Of a DNA stretch of 64,000 nt, positions 48,855-59,253 are shown piece after piece. Made by a program: the position numbers and the translations under genes. Below the pieces are notes generated by a model. That model was not told the DNA's origin and made no database searches. It saw only the letters and a list, made by a program, of their open reading frames with translations. Within the stretch, counting starts at the first letter, position 1. Each line of letters begins with the position of its first letter. The stretch covers positions 68,917,125 through 68,981,124 of the forward strand of contig OY744606.1 of NCBI GenBank assembly GCA_963556255.1, written 5' to 3'. Source of the stretch: Allolobophora icterica (taxonomy: Eukaryota; Annelida; Clitellata; Crassiclitellata; Lumbricidae).

Positions 48855-49646
48855 TCATCCTTGTGGGAGGTCCTTCAAGCAGAGGATTTTTGTTGGCTTT
48901 TCATCAGGAAGGTCCTTGAATTTGACGCAAGTGATGCCTCCTGCAGTCCAGGCAGAGGCTATACGTTTATTGCGGACCAGTTTGCGTGCCTGTGCAAAAA
49001 CGGTTGCATTGGTTTTTGTGAGGTTTTCATTGATGTAGACTGGTGCATTATTGTGTTGAGGCTGCCCAGATGACTGACGAAGCAGCTTCTTAGCTGCAAA
49101 GACCATGTTGCGTACTCTACGAGAGGTGAATTTGATCAAGATGGGTCGGCATATGTTTCCACTTTTTTGTGGAATGTAGTGAGCAAAGGATATGTCAGAA
49201 TCACTTATCGACAGGTTGAGACGAGTGTGACACAGATTCAAGACCGCCTGTACCATATCCTGGTTGGAGTGATCATACGGCTTCGAGGAGACCAGACCAC
49301 TAGGGACAGAGCCGATGTGGGCTGGAACATGAAGGCCGTGAATGATAAGCGTATCGAGGCGACTTTGGTTGTCCATTTCATCCAGCCGCTTGCGCAGAGT
49401 TGTGTTGTCCTCCTCCAATTTAGTGAATTTTTCTGCAGTGAGTTTGTTAGCCTCAGCTATTTTTTCAGTTGTTACTTTGTGGACAAGTTCATCGACGGAT
49501 GCTCTGAAACTTTCAGTAAATTTGGTTATCAGTAGTTCGACCAACGGAGTCAAACATGCTGTTAGTCGCACCACGAGTACGTCCAATATACGCTCGTCTT
49601 GGACAACGTCGATAAGGTCGTCCACCTTAATAGCCTTTTTCGACAT
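48855..49646 (-). CDS. LINE ORF1 protein (coiled coil plus RRM-like domain)
   Basis: 263 residues. Residues about 50-95 form a predicted coiled coil (EKIAEANKLTAEKFTKLEED, TTLRKRLDEM), followed by RLDTLIIHGL and ICRPILIKFTSRRVRN, the pattern of RRM-type ORF1 proteins that bind element RNA and assist retrotransposition. No stops. Confidence 0.8.
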   Translation of the reverse strand: MSKKAIKVDDLIDVVQDERILDVLVVRLTACLTPLVELLITKFTESFRASVDELVHKVTTEKIAEANKLTAEKFTKLEEDNTTLRKRLDEMDNQSRLDTLIIHGLHVPAHIGSVPSGLVSSKPYDHSNQDMVQAVLNLCHTRLNLSISDSDISFAHYIPQKSGNICRPILIKFTSRRVRNMVFAAKKLLRQSSGQPQHNNAPVYINENLTKTNATVFAQARKLVRNKRIASAWTAGGITCVKFKDLPDEKPTKILCLKDLPQG

Positions 49647-50429
49647 TCTTCGTTAATGATAAATCGCCAAAAGTTCGCATAAAATATCAGGAATAGTTAC
49701 CGGTTGTTTATTAGTAGAGTTTAATGATTTTTATTAATTAAAGCAGCTAAGACGAACATTTTTGCTACGTTTGATCGCTCCCACGCGTCAGCCTTCAGCC
49801 GCCATTTTACAAAGTGGGATAAAGAACAATGTGCAAAATACAATTACTTTACAGAAAAAATAAGATTAAATGCAGATGAATTAGAACTCAGCAGCTAGAG
49901 CAACAAAAGCACCACAACACTGTCTTCATGTCATTCATATCACACTCTTGTGAGTAGATTTGCTCCTACAGTAGGTCCAGTACCGGATTCAGACTAAACT
50001 ATATAAGGCTTGGAGGCCTCTTGTTAAAAAATTACACTAGAAGGTCTCACAAAACTTGAGACATATATGCCTTGTAATAATTTAATAGAAGGGCATTTAA
50101 AGCGAGAATTCAAATTATTTTCAAATGAATGCATTTATTCAGGCACGATGGAATTTGCTACAAAGGCCGATTAAAAAGGTTCAACATTAATTATATACCC
50201 TACACAGAAAATTTTTCAAGCCCCCCAAAAGTTCTGAATTGTGGGCCCCTGTGGATACTGATGCCCTAAGCTGTTGCTTTTTTAACTTATGCGTAAATCC
50301 GGCACTGAGTAGGTCTTTTAATTATTGCAAGCTTTAAAGTTTATACAATACAACTGCATTTGTTATTGCCCTCCTTCCAAAATTCAGAAGCGCGAATACG
50401 ACCACACCATGAAGCATCGATGGCATTGA

Positions 50430-50565
50430 GTTCTTGTGAGTATGGGCATGATCAAAGTCATACACAGTGGTAGCCTCGGTGGAGGCTCGAACCCTCACTC
50501 GAATCCATACTCACTGCAATACAAGCTGAGCCCTCTAACCAATCGTCTACCGTACCCCAAATCGC
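50430..50565 (-). mobile_element. tRNA-derived SINE (family 2), intron 8 of copy B
   Basis: Same element as at 21840-21990 in copy A (GGCTCGAACCCTCACTCGAA on the plus strand is the B-box side). Shared by both copies. Confidence 0.7.
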
Positions 50566-50752
50566 CTAAGATAAACCCTAGAACTTCTGACAGATGCTAT
50601 GGCTATTCGCTAGAAGCAAGCACCGATTTAGTATTATGATATGAGAGTTGCAAAACAACCATGAATTATTCGTTATTTTAACAATTTTTTACTGCTGAAG
50701 CTTTTGTTGAAGCTTTTGATTGCAAGAATACTTTGGTAAACCATTGACGAAC

Positions 50753-50834
50753 CTTTGCAATAGGCTAAGTTGATGATCTTCCTATCGTGGAACGACAGAA
50801 TCGCTCTTTGTCCCATGTTCATCTGATACAGAGG
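50753..50834 (-). pseudogene. Copy B exon 8, 3' part (after the LTR insertion)
   Basis: Reading YQMNMGQRAILSFHDRKIIN then LAYCK, ending CAAAG|GTTCGT as in copy A. It starts at the 5-bp target duplication CCTCT. With the 50-nt part at 55675-55724, and the duplication counted once, the exon is 127 nt, the same as copy A. Confidence 0.92.
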
Positions 50835-51560
50835 TGTCGCGTGAGGAGATCGACAACAACGACGAGATGGCATCATCATTATGATGTAAGCGTCGTTGCT
50901 GGTCGAGATAGGATGATGACGGACGAAAGCCAGCCTCCACTTGGGCAACAATGAAGGCCGCGAGGCCCAGGTGTAATCGGACACCACACAGCCAAGGTGT
51001 AATAGGACACCTCGCGGCTATGGTGTAACCAGACACCGCCCGCGCTGCAGGCGAGCGACGACCCGCGTATCGAGGAGCAATCTGACACTAATTGCCGATA
51101 GCTTGACGTGGGGAGGGGGGCTGACTGATGCACGCTGGAGTTCCTACTTAACAGAAGGGAACGGAGAACACGGGACTTGTACTGCTGACGCGAGCGACGC
51201 GTGAACATCGGTCGAGCGATCAACATCGAGAGGACGACCAGCGCCAGGCGGCAGAGTATAGTCCGTCAGATTCAGAGACTGACGCGAAAGAACGATCTGT
51301 AGTTAGGCTGTACGAAGCAACATTTGAGATAGTCCGATATAATATCTAAACGCTTTAATACTACGTGGAAGTTCCCGTAGAGTTAGTGTATATATATTTG
51401 TTTCTTTAATTAAATTCATTTATTAATTAAACAAAGTTCGTCGTGAATCTTCTATAGAAAAGTTAGGCACGTTAAATAAAAGTGCAAGTGAAAGAACAAG
51501 CAATCGAGGGTCGACATCAACACACGGCAAACACACGACCGGAAACCTCCGATTGCGACA
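50835..51560 (+). repeat. 5' LTR
   Basis: Begins TGTCGCGTGAGG and ends ATTGCGACA. It contains repeated GGTGTAA-GGACACC motifs at about 50950-51030 and AATAAA near 51475. It differs from the 3' LTR by one substitution in the first 300 bp (GCCGATAGC versus GACGATAGC) and by a cluster of changes in the last 25 bp. Confidence 0.95.
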
Positions 51561-51561
51561 T

Positions 51562-51580
51562 TGGCGCAGTCGACAGGATT
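51562..51580 (+). promoter_or_regulatory. Primer-binding site, complementary to a tRNA-Ser 3' end
   Basis: TGGCGCAGTCGACAGGATT starts one base after the LTR. Animal tRNA-Ser genes with acceptor stem GCAGTCG would pair with all but one of these 19 positions. The tRNA identity comes from memory of animal tRNA-Ser. Confidence 0.65.
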
Positions 51581-51861
51581 TTCAACTGAAGACGTCACGA
51601 CGAAGAGCGGAACCGGAAACGGAAAGAGGAATCTCAACAGATCGGGACCAGCGGCGAATACAACCCTTCGCAACTGGAGAAATCGAGTGCCGGACTCCGA
51701 AGACGAAGGACTCGAAGGAACCGACAGCAACAGGCAAGGACGAGGAACAAGAGCGCCAACGGACGACCGACCATCGCTAGCAACGACGGACGGGAGTGGC
51801 AACGGAGGACAGCGGATCAGCCAAGATACCAAAAGACGGAGCTCGCTCGACGTATCAGAGG

Positions 51862-52078
51862 GTAAGTCCTTACTGGTAGTCGTGGTAATCTGTGAGGTTG
51901 CGGTTGAGGTCTGGATGAGGATTGGTGTGCGAATAGCCGAGGCTTTTGCGTAGCTCCTTTTGCTCAGTTCTGTTCTTGTTGTATTCGTGGTAGAATTTTA
52001 GGACGTTGTTTTCTTTGATTTCTGACCAACGGTGACTCTCCTCTAACTTACTTATCTTTTTCTATTAGTGAGCGGACT
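51862..52078 (+). other. Possible leader intron of the LTR element
   Basis: A consensus donor (AGAGG|GTAAGT) at 51862 and a pyrimidine-rich acceptor (TCTTTTTCTATTAG|TG) at 52078 lie between the primer-binding site and the long ORF. Splicing would bring the ORF start close to the RNA 5' end. A short frame from 51561 to 51953 crosses the donor. Confidence 0.4.
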
Positions 52079-52086
52079 GTTGGAAG

Positions 52087-54756
52087 ATGGATAAGTTGTC
52101 GATAGGGAAAAGAGTGAGGGTGCTGAACATGCCCCGTCACAGACTAGTCGCATATCTGATAAGGATGGGACTAGGAGAGGAGGAATTGGGTTCCATGAGG
52201 ATGGACCAGCTCCAAGAGGCTAGTGCTGAAATAATTGTTTCTGGAAGGGAGATCCCGCCAGAAGTAAGTGAGAAAGTAAGCACAGGTAGCCCAGGTAGCA
52301 GTATGAGCCCGGCAAGGCAAATGCGGCGGGTCATTTTAGAACTAACAACATACCAGAGAGAGGAAGCGGAGAGAAGAGTGAGGAGAAGCAGTGAAAAGGA
52401 ACGCAGGCGGATCGAAGAGGAGAGACGAAGGAGAGAAGAAAGACTCAGAGAGCTTGAGGAGAAGTGGAGGAGAGAAGATGAGGAGGAACAAGCTAGAAGC
52501 AAGCAGGTGAGCGCGTGTGCGGTCCAGCCAACCGTGACCAGAGCTCAAGACAGACAGGCAGACAGACAAAGCGAGACGCGACAAGACGGGCCGCCATTGA
52601 TACAAGAGATAGACCAGCATGCATTGCCGACAAACCCGGATTGCATTGACGTGGAGGAGACTTATGTAAGAGAATACATGAAAGTGTATATTACAGGGCT
52701 CCCTGTGACATCGTCTCTAATAGATAGCGGGGCCGAATACAATTGTGCGCGAGCAGAACTAATCAGGCCGCTCAACCTACCTGTGGTCAAGCAGATAGAG
52801 GTGAAGGGGCTGAACGGTCAATCAATGATTGTGGACGTGGTGCGGCTGAGACTAAAGGGGTCTCAGGCCGGCGAGGACAGGGAGGGGGAGGTAAATTACG
52901 CCCCTGATGTTCGGATATGGGCGGCACTCATTAAAGACCTTAATGAACCGTTAATTATCACGCCCACTACAGCCGACTTGCTGCGCGAGACAGCGTTGCA
53001 TTCGAGTCACGCGGCCAGCGCTCCTGAAGTAGATCAAATTTCAGAAGCGCAGGCGGTCGCAAGGACTGAGACGAGTGAGGAAGAGGAGAGAGGGGAGGAG
53101 GTAGAGGGACTTAGGACGCTGATAGGCGAGGATTACTTCACGGTCGCTCAAGCAGACAGTGGGAGTGCAGGAGAAATCGGTCCCGAAGAAACGGAGAATG
53201 AAGAGCTATTCTTCAATCCTGAGATACCACCCCCACCCAAGGAAGACACAATAGTAGGCAGAAACAAGATGGCGGGTGAACAAGCACAATGTTCGACACT
53301 AGCACCATTCTTGGCCCACGGGAAAATTGGGGCAAAGAGCTTCTTCACTGAAGACAATTTGCCCTTTTATAAAGACAAAATAGCTGGGCATTCTGTAAAA
53401 CAACTGTGCTTGCCTAAAGAGAGAATAGACAAAGTCATCATCCAATCACCGGAAGCGCGAGGAGCAAAGAAGGAGGGCCAATGGCAAGGCCCGGCCATCA
53501 TCGCTCAGGTGAAATCGCCCTACACATACATCGTGGAAATAGGGGGCAAAAGCCGCTTACTACACGCAAATCGGATTCGCAAATATAACGAAAGAATACA
53601 GCAAGCATTGATTAACAATTGCTCCATTCTGTTCGAGAAGGACGAAGACTTCGGTCACGGGGAAGCGGTGGGTAGCTTCGTCACGGGGCAGACAAGGCCC
53701 AGTGCACAAGTAGACCCTATTGCCGTTGCACACTTAACGGTACCCGAGCGGAAACAGCTGTTTAGTCTGTTAGACAGGTTTCCAGATGTGTTCTCGGACA
53801 AACCAGGTTTCTGTCCCGTCCTAGAACACACAATCACTGTTAGCGCGGAGTTCAGGCCGAAGAGTTTGCGAGCCTATAAGGTGCCGGAACTGCTCAAACC
53901 GGAGATGGAGAAGCAGACCCGCGAACTTTTGGCCCTAGATATCATCACTCCCTCACATAGTGACATGGCAGTACACTCGATGACGGGGCCGGATCACATG
54001 AAACACCTAGAGAAATACTTAATGACTACTCAACAGTCGGGTCTGACCCTTAACATTAAGAAGAGTTCGTTTGCTAGGCGACAAACAACGTTTGTAGGTC
54101 ACCGGATCGGATCAGGGAGCATTGAACCGGATCCTATGAAAATCGCAGGGCTAGGGAAAATCCCTCAACCCGAGTCCAAAAAGGACATACGGAGATTAAT
54201 TGGCTTCTTCAGTTATTTTAGGAACTTCATCCCTAACCTGGCTGAGACAGCCAGAATTCTCACTGACTTGACCCAGAAATCGGTGCCTGCTAAGATACCC
54301 TGGCGAATTGAACATCAAAATGCGCTAGATAAACTTACGCACGATTTGAATAACGCTGTTTGTTTGCAGACAATTGACTACGGCAGAGAGTTTGGTTTAT
54401 CGACTGACGCTTCAGACAAAGCAGTCGGTTGCTGCTTATTCCAAATTCAAGACGATGGAACAGAGCGGCCAATATGTTTCGCCAGTTCTAAATTAGATGC
54501 TACGCAAGCGCGTTGGTCCACTGTGGAACGTGAAGCGTATGCTGTAATCTTTGCGTTGAAGAAGTTTAGGAATTGGATTTTTATGTCAAGGACCACCCTC
54601 TATTCTGATCACAATCCCTTGACTTTCCTAACTGCTTCTACGCCCACAAGTGCTAAACTTGCGAGGTGGGCTCTGGCACTCCAGGACTTTGATATCGCTT
54701 TTAAATATCGTCCTGGGGCGCTGAATATTCCCGCTGATCTTTTGTCCAGACTATGA
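52087..54756 (+). CDS. Gag-like/protease/integrase remnant/RT remnant/RNase H polyprotein of the LTR element
   Basis: 889 residues without a stop. Residues 1-200 are Arg/Glu-rich with a coiled coil. An aspartic protease active site DSGA lies at 213-216. A short stretch QLCLPKERIDKVI, close to the usual integrase N-terminus, runs straight into an integrase C-terminal GPxxI-type module (about 468-500: GPAIIAQVKSPYTYIVEI, HANRIRKY). RT begins at about 579 but jumps from DIITPSHSDM to MTGPDHMKHL at about 626, so the catalytic YxDD core is gone. The thumb (FVGHRIGSG, IPQPESKKDIRRLIGFFSYF) and RNase H (LSTDASDKAVGCCLF, STVEREAYAVIFAL, YSDHNPL) remain. It cannot encode its own active RT or integrase. 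Confidence 0.88.
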   Translation: MDKLSIGKRVRVLNMPRHRLVAYLIRMGLGEEELGSMRMDQLQEASAEIIVSGREIPPEVSEKVSTGSPGSSMSPARQMRRVILELTTYQREEAERRVRRSSEKERRRIEEERRRREERLRELEEKWRREDEEEQARSKQVSACAVQPTVTRAQDRQADRQSETRQDGPPLIQEIDQHALPTNPDCIDVEETYVREYMKVYITGLPVTSSLIDSGAEYNCARAELIRPLNLPVVKQIEVKGLNGQSMIVDVVRLRLKGSQAGEDREGEVNYAPDVRIWAALIKDLNEPLIITPTTADLLRETALHSSHAASAPEVDQISEAQAVARTETSEEEERGEEVEGLRTLIGEDYFTVAQADSGSAGEIGPEETENEELFFNPEIPPPPKEDTIVGRNKMAGEQAQCSTLAPFLAHGKIGAKSFFTEDNLPFYKDKIAGHSVKQLCLPKERIDKVIIQSPEARGAKKEGQWQGPAIIAQVKSPYTYIVEIGGKSRLLHANRIRKYNERIQQALINNCSILFEKDEDFGHGEAVGSFVTGQTRPSAQVDPIAVAHLTVPERKQLFSLLDRFPDVFSDKPGFCPVLEHTITVSAEFRPKSLRAYKVPELLKPEMEKQTRELLALDIITPSHSDMAVHSMTGPDHMKHLEKYLMTTQQSGLTLNIKKSSFARRQTTFVGHRIGSGSIEPDPMKIAGLGKIPQPESKKDIRRLIGFFSYFRNFIPNLAETARILTDLTQKSVPAKIPWRIEHQNALDKLTHDLNNAVCLQTIDYGREFGLSTDASDKAVGCCLFQIQDDGTERPICFASSKLDATQARWSTVEREAYAVIFALKKFRNWIFMSRTTLYSDHNPLTFLTASTPTSAKLARWALALQDFDIAFKYRPGALNIPADLLSRL

Positions 54757-54932
54757 TTGAGGAAGAAGGCGGACTACCATGTAAGGCACCGCGACAACTG
54801 TAAATATATTTCTAACTGTGCTGATATTTTGTATTTTTCATGGGAACGACGAGGACATGGTCTGGAGGAAATCGATGGAGGGAACGACATCATTCTCAGC
54901 CGGGAGGCGAACCAATGACTGGCTTTGTCCTC

Positions 54933-54947
54933 CCCCGGGAAGGGAGG
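54933..54947 (+). promoter_or_regulatory. Polypurine tract
   Basis: GGGAAGGGAGG, preceded by CCTCCCCC, lies immediately before the 3' LTR and should prime plus-strand synthesis. Confidence 0.75.
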
Positions 54948-55674
54948 TGTCGCGTGAGGAGATCGACAACAACGACGAGATGGCATCATCATTATGATGT
55001 AAGCGTCGTTGCTGGTCGAGATAGGATGATGACGGACGAAAGCCAGCCTCCACTTGGGCAACAATGAAGGCCGCGAGGCCCAGGTGTAATCGGACACCAC
55101 ACAGCCAAGGTGTAATAGGACACCTCGCGGCTATGGTGTAACCAGACACCGCCCGCGCTGCAGGCGAGCGACGACCCGCGTATCGAGGAGCAATCTGACA
55201 CTAATTGACGATAGCTTGACGTGGGGAGGGGGGCTGACTGATGCACGCTGGAGTTCCTACTTAACAGAAGGGAACGGAGAACACGGGACTTGTACTGCTG
55301 ACGCGAGCGACGCGTGAACATCGGTCGAGCGATCAACATCGAGAGGACGACCAGCGCCAGGCGGCAGAGTATAGTCCGTCAGATTCAGAGACTGACGCGA
55401 AAGAACGATCTGTAGTTAGGCTGTACGAAGCAACATTTGAGATAGTCCGATATAATATCTAAACGCTTTAATACTACGTGGAAGTTCCCGTAGAGTTAGT
55501 GTATATATATTTGTTTCTTTAATTAAATTCATTTATTAATTAAACAAAGTTCGTCGTGAATCTTCTATAGAAAAGTTAGGCACGTTAAATAAAAGTGCAA
55601 GTGAAAGAACAAGCAATCGAGGGTCGACATCAACACACGGCAAACACACGACAGGGCGACCTTCCATTGCGACA
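54948..55674 (+). repeat. 3' LTR
   Basis: Begins TGTCGCGTGAGG and ends ATTGCGACA; nearly identical to the 5' LTR. It is followed directly by the target duplication AGAGG and then by copy B exon 8. Confidence 0.95.
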
Positions 55675-55724
55675 AGAGGTTCTAATGCAATCATCGTATC
55701 GCCTCCATTCACTGAATTTCCCCC
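55675..55724 (-). pseudogene. Copy B exon 8, 5' part (before the LTR insertion)
   Basis: Acceptor GCTTAG|GGGGG, then NSVNGGDTMIALEPL, cut by the LTR at CCTCT. The aligned segment in copy A reads FSVNRSDTMIALDPLY. Confidence 0.9.
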
Positions 55725-56282
55725 CTAAGCAATATACATGGCACTGTAAAACGTTGGTCTGTTCTTTGTTCTGTTTGGATCAGTTCAGATTAAACCTGTA
55801 TCCTTGCACAAGCTGACTTCAAACCTTGTGCTAAATCAACAATGTTAAGGAGGAAACTGTTCGTGAAAGTCGCTATATAAATCCTCTAATGAATGAATGA
55901 ATGAATGAATGAATAAGAAAAAAATATGCTCAATTTGAATTGTAAAATCGCCGTTAGTGTCATCCACCAACAGTTAAAATCCGAATTTCAATTACTGTCT
56001 ATATCAAACCACCAGGACACTTCCTTTATATAGCGTTCACAAACTCTATGGTGTGGTTATTGCGTAGACTAGGCCTATACTACCAAACAGTAATACATTC
56101 TTCTTTTGGCGAGTTCCGTTATAGGGCCGATGTTCTCGTTACAGTTGCTACTTCTAATCATATGACCGAACTGATTTTTAAATCCAGCAGAAAAGACAAG
56201 TAAGGTGCCGTGCAAACTTATTGCTGTCATATAGTGAGTAAATTTGGCTATAGTCGATAGTTTGAAAGGTATAGTTACATAC

Positions 56283-56477
56283 CAACGACGAATAGTGCAT
56301 GACTGAACCGTAATTGTATGGAAGTCCAAAAGCGTCTGTATTCACTTCCATGTATTGTGACCATTCACCCATCTTAATATTGGACCATAGAATCCTAATG
56401 GAATTGTTTCTGTCGATCCTCGACTGCTCGTGGCACAGGCCCAGCGAGTGACCAATCTCATGAAGGACTATACCAAA
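56283..56477 (-). CDS. Copy B exon 7: zinc-binding site and Met-turn
   Basis: 195 nt, phase 0 at both ends, from TATTGCAG|TTTGGT to TCGTTG|GTATGT. It contains HEIGHSLGLCHEQSRIDR and YGSVMHYSSL. The residue before the third-His segment is Cys here (Tyr in copy A), an additional unpaired cysteine next to the active site. Confidence 0.93.
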
Positions 56478-56863
56478 CTGCAATACATAAAACATCTAGC
56501 CTATCGTCATCAACATCATCGTCGTTGCCTGCGTAATTGGCGTCGTCGTAACCATCATATGCAACTGGCTTAAACAGATTATCTAGCTCAATAGTTTAGT
56601 TCGTTGTGGTATCCCAGTGATGTTTGGAAATATATTCGCAGTATTTTACAGTAAATTTAAATTTAAGCAATTATTCAGAACAAGACTATGCCACTTTTGC
56701 CTCATTATGTTTCAACAATTACGACTTGTAGTCTACGCGAAAAAGTTTCTAAGAGAATGGCACGTTTGGGGAGGAACAAAGCAGCATTTTTTAAATATTT
56801 TTCATCTAGTCATCGTTTGAAAAAATCATTAGTATGGTAGATAAACAGCATAAGTTAACTAAC

Positions 56864-56936
56864 CACTTCTACGCAGCCTTCTTCCAAATTGATTTGTTGT
56901 GGTTTGGAACCTATCCTTCCGATGTGTGAAGAGCAC
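56864..56936 (-). CDS. Copy B exon 6: catalytic domain
   Basis: This 73-nt exon reads CSSHIGRIGSKPQQINLEE then GCVEV, from ATGATGTAG|GTGC to GAAGTG|GTTAGT. The acceptor AG and the first two exon bases lie within the 8-bp target duplication of the element at 56943-57740. Confidence 0.85.
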
Positions 56937-56942
56937 CTACAT

Positions 56943-57740
56943 CATAGATGTTAAAAACGTTTTTTTCGTTTTTTATTTTTTTCCAGAAAACGTCGTTTTT
57001 TTCGTTTTTTATTTTTCTTGTCGTTTTTTTCCGTTTTTTATGTAACTTTATTTATTGATTTATTTACTGTCTGTTAATGTTTTTCAGTTTCTGTTTAATT
57101 TTTTGTCTGATGTCCCTTACGTTGTCTCCGTACTTTCAAGGATTCAGCTAATTTACATCACTATTTACGTCATCATTTTGAGAAATGAATACTTTATGAA
57201 ATAGCACAGTACCAGAAATACAGTTTTATAAAGTTATTTCTAAGTTATCTAAAATACCAAAAGAAAAGGGTACGGAATGGATTCACGTTACTTTGATACA
57301 CGAGAAAGACAAAAACTCAGCATTGGTTAAATTTAAATGTATTTACTGTGAGAAAGTTTACACTATATAATCAATACCTACAAAGTTTAGTTTTTAATTG
57401 TGTCAGTTTAGTCAGTATGAACTTATGTGGACATAATTATGTTTACAATTAAAATTTTAAAAAATTTCAATATTTTTAATTTCTCAATTTCTTATTAGAC
57501 CAAACCTATAAGAAATAAATGATGTAATTAGTGTTTACTAATAAAGTTGTGTTATTTGCTGATTAAATTCTGTAAACAAGGTTTTTAATTTTAAATTGCA
57601 GTAGGGCCTACAAGAAGCGAGAAAGTCAAATTATTTTCTTTTGTCGTTTTTTTACCGTTTTTTTCCGTTTTTTATTTTTTCGAAAAAAACGACGTTTTTT
57701 TCCGTTTTTTATTTAGTTTCTATCGTTTTTAACAACTATG
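56943..57740. mobile_element. hAT-like non-autonomous element at the exon 6 acceptor
   Basis: The 798-bp element has inverted ends CATAGATGTTAAAAACG and CGTTTTTAACAACTATG, each followed by several CGTTTTTTTCCGTTTTTTAT units. The flanks are ACCTACAT (56935-56942) and ATCTACAT (57741-57748), 7 of 8 matching. Copy A is uninterrupted at the same place. No transposase. Confidence 0.82.
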
Positions 57741-57848
57741 ATCTACATGCATCAAAAAGAAAATAGACTGAAAAGATAGACACTACAAGTTAGGTTATCT
57801 GTTGCGGATTATAACTAAATCCCAGTTTCTACTATCTCTCTCTATATA

Positions 57849-58429
57849 CACTGTGTCCGGAAATAAAGGGAACCCTTTTGTAAATAATGAAAATAATTAG
57901 TAAATGTGCTTCGATGTTCAAAATTCCAAAACTGTTTTAATCCTGACATAATTATCAACAAATTTGTAATTTATGAACGTCCTCCGCTAAAAAAATTACG
58001 TCATAGTGACGTCGCTAAATTAGAAATTTAAACAAACATTTAGAAAATGGCTTTCAGCCGAGAAGACAAATTTACCATAAGTTTTTACGGAAAAACAAAC
58101 ATTTCGGACACTTTGAACAAACCTTGTAGTATAGGCCTAATATCATTCAAGTATAAAAATAAAATTTAACCACAATGTATTATTGATAAATAACATTTCA
58201 AAAATAATTGAAATTTTTAAGGAAATGTTAGGTGCCGTCCTTAACATTTGAATTCTGAAGCAAATGACGTCATTGTGACGTCGTTGATGGATACCCAAAC
58301 TTTATATTTTCAACAATTTTAGGTAACTGTGTCAGGATTAAAACAGTTTTGGAATTTTGAAAATCGAAGCACGTTTACTAATTATTTTCATTATTTACAA
58401 AAGGGTTCCCTTTATTTCCGGACACAGTG
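57849..58429. mobile_element. Mariner-type MITE with about 100-bp inverted ends
   Basis: Ends CACTGTGTCCGGAAATAAAG and complement, flanked by TA. The inverted similarity continues through GGGAACCCTTTTGTAAATAA and TTAATCCTGACA. 581 bp, no coding frame. Confidence 0.88.
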
Positions 58430-58461
58430 TATATATAAAAATTTATAATATATAATATATA

Positions 58462-59253
58462 CAGGGTGGGCCAGTAGGAATGCACCAACTTTGAATGGAT
58501 ATAACTTGAACAATTATTACCCGAACATCGTGCCCAATATACTAAATTGAAAGTAATCATCCACTCTACTACTGTGTCAAATCTTGCACTGATATACGGC
58601 ACCACTGTTATAAAATTTCGGTGCGGCGCACACCTCTCAATTTTGAATGTAAATATTGAACATCATGACGCCGCTCGCGGAAGAGGATAGAATTTTAATC
58701 CGAATTTTAAGAGCAGAAAAAGGATACAATGCACATCAGATGATGATAGAATTCCCTTCTAGAAAATGGAATAAATATGCTCTAGATCGATTGATTAAAC
58801 AAATTGATGCTACGGGAACGTCTAACAGCCGCAACTGTGGTCGCAAACGTTCTGCGCGCACAGCAGCGAACATTGCACAAGTCCAAGAGTTAATTTCCAG
58901 CCAAGACAACAATCCAGGGACGAGTAAGAGTCCGAGCACGTGGTGGACATTATTGAGTATTTGTTTGACTGATGGTAAATTCACTCAAGATATTAATTGT
59001 TAGTACTAAGTGACTGTTTAGAACTGACGTCTTCAGTTTCAGACTTTTGTTTTTTCTTGCAGTTTTATGGCCAGAAAATGGCACATCGAATATTAATAGC
59101 ATTATCTCATAAAGTCGTAACATTATCTCGTAGATATTTTGCAGAATCAAAAAATGGATAATTATCTTCAATCTGATATATTGGACAAGACGCTCAGATA
59201 AAAATTATTCAAGTTATAAGGCGTCAAAGTTGGTGCATTCCTACTGGCCCACC

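Larger units (their letters stand above)
43748..49820 (-). mobile_element. Near full-length LINE (CR1/Jockey group) in intron 8 of copy B
   Basis: About 6 kb, with ORF1 (48855-49646), ORF2 (44168-47459, one frameshift) and a 3' tail of (TGAT)n units on the minus strand (43748-43790). The 5' end lies near 49820 at a CpG-rich stretch (GCCGCCATTTTAC). Copy A lacks it at the matching site (about 21215), so it postdates the duplication. Confidence 0.85.
50835..55674 (+). mobile_element. LTR retrotransposon (Gmr1-like Ty3/Gypsy), inserted in exon 8 of copy B
   Basis: The 4.84-kb element has TG...CA ends, two LTRs of 726 and 727 bp, a 5-bp target duplication AGAGG (50830-50834 and 55675-55679), a primer-binding site, a polypurine tract and one long ORF. 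It is antisense to the host gene. The integrase remnant precedes the reverse transcriptase, the order described for Gmr1-like elements of deuterostomes. Much of the integrase and the RT palm are deleted in frame. Confidence 0.92.

Noticed and set aside
51452..51832. Minus-strand 126-residue frame in the LTR leader
   Set aside because: It is antisense to the element, low complexity and has no family resemblance. Similar shadow frames occur in both LTRs.
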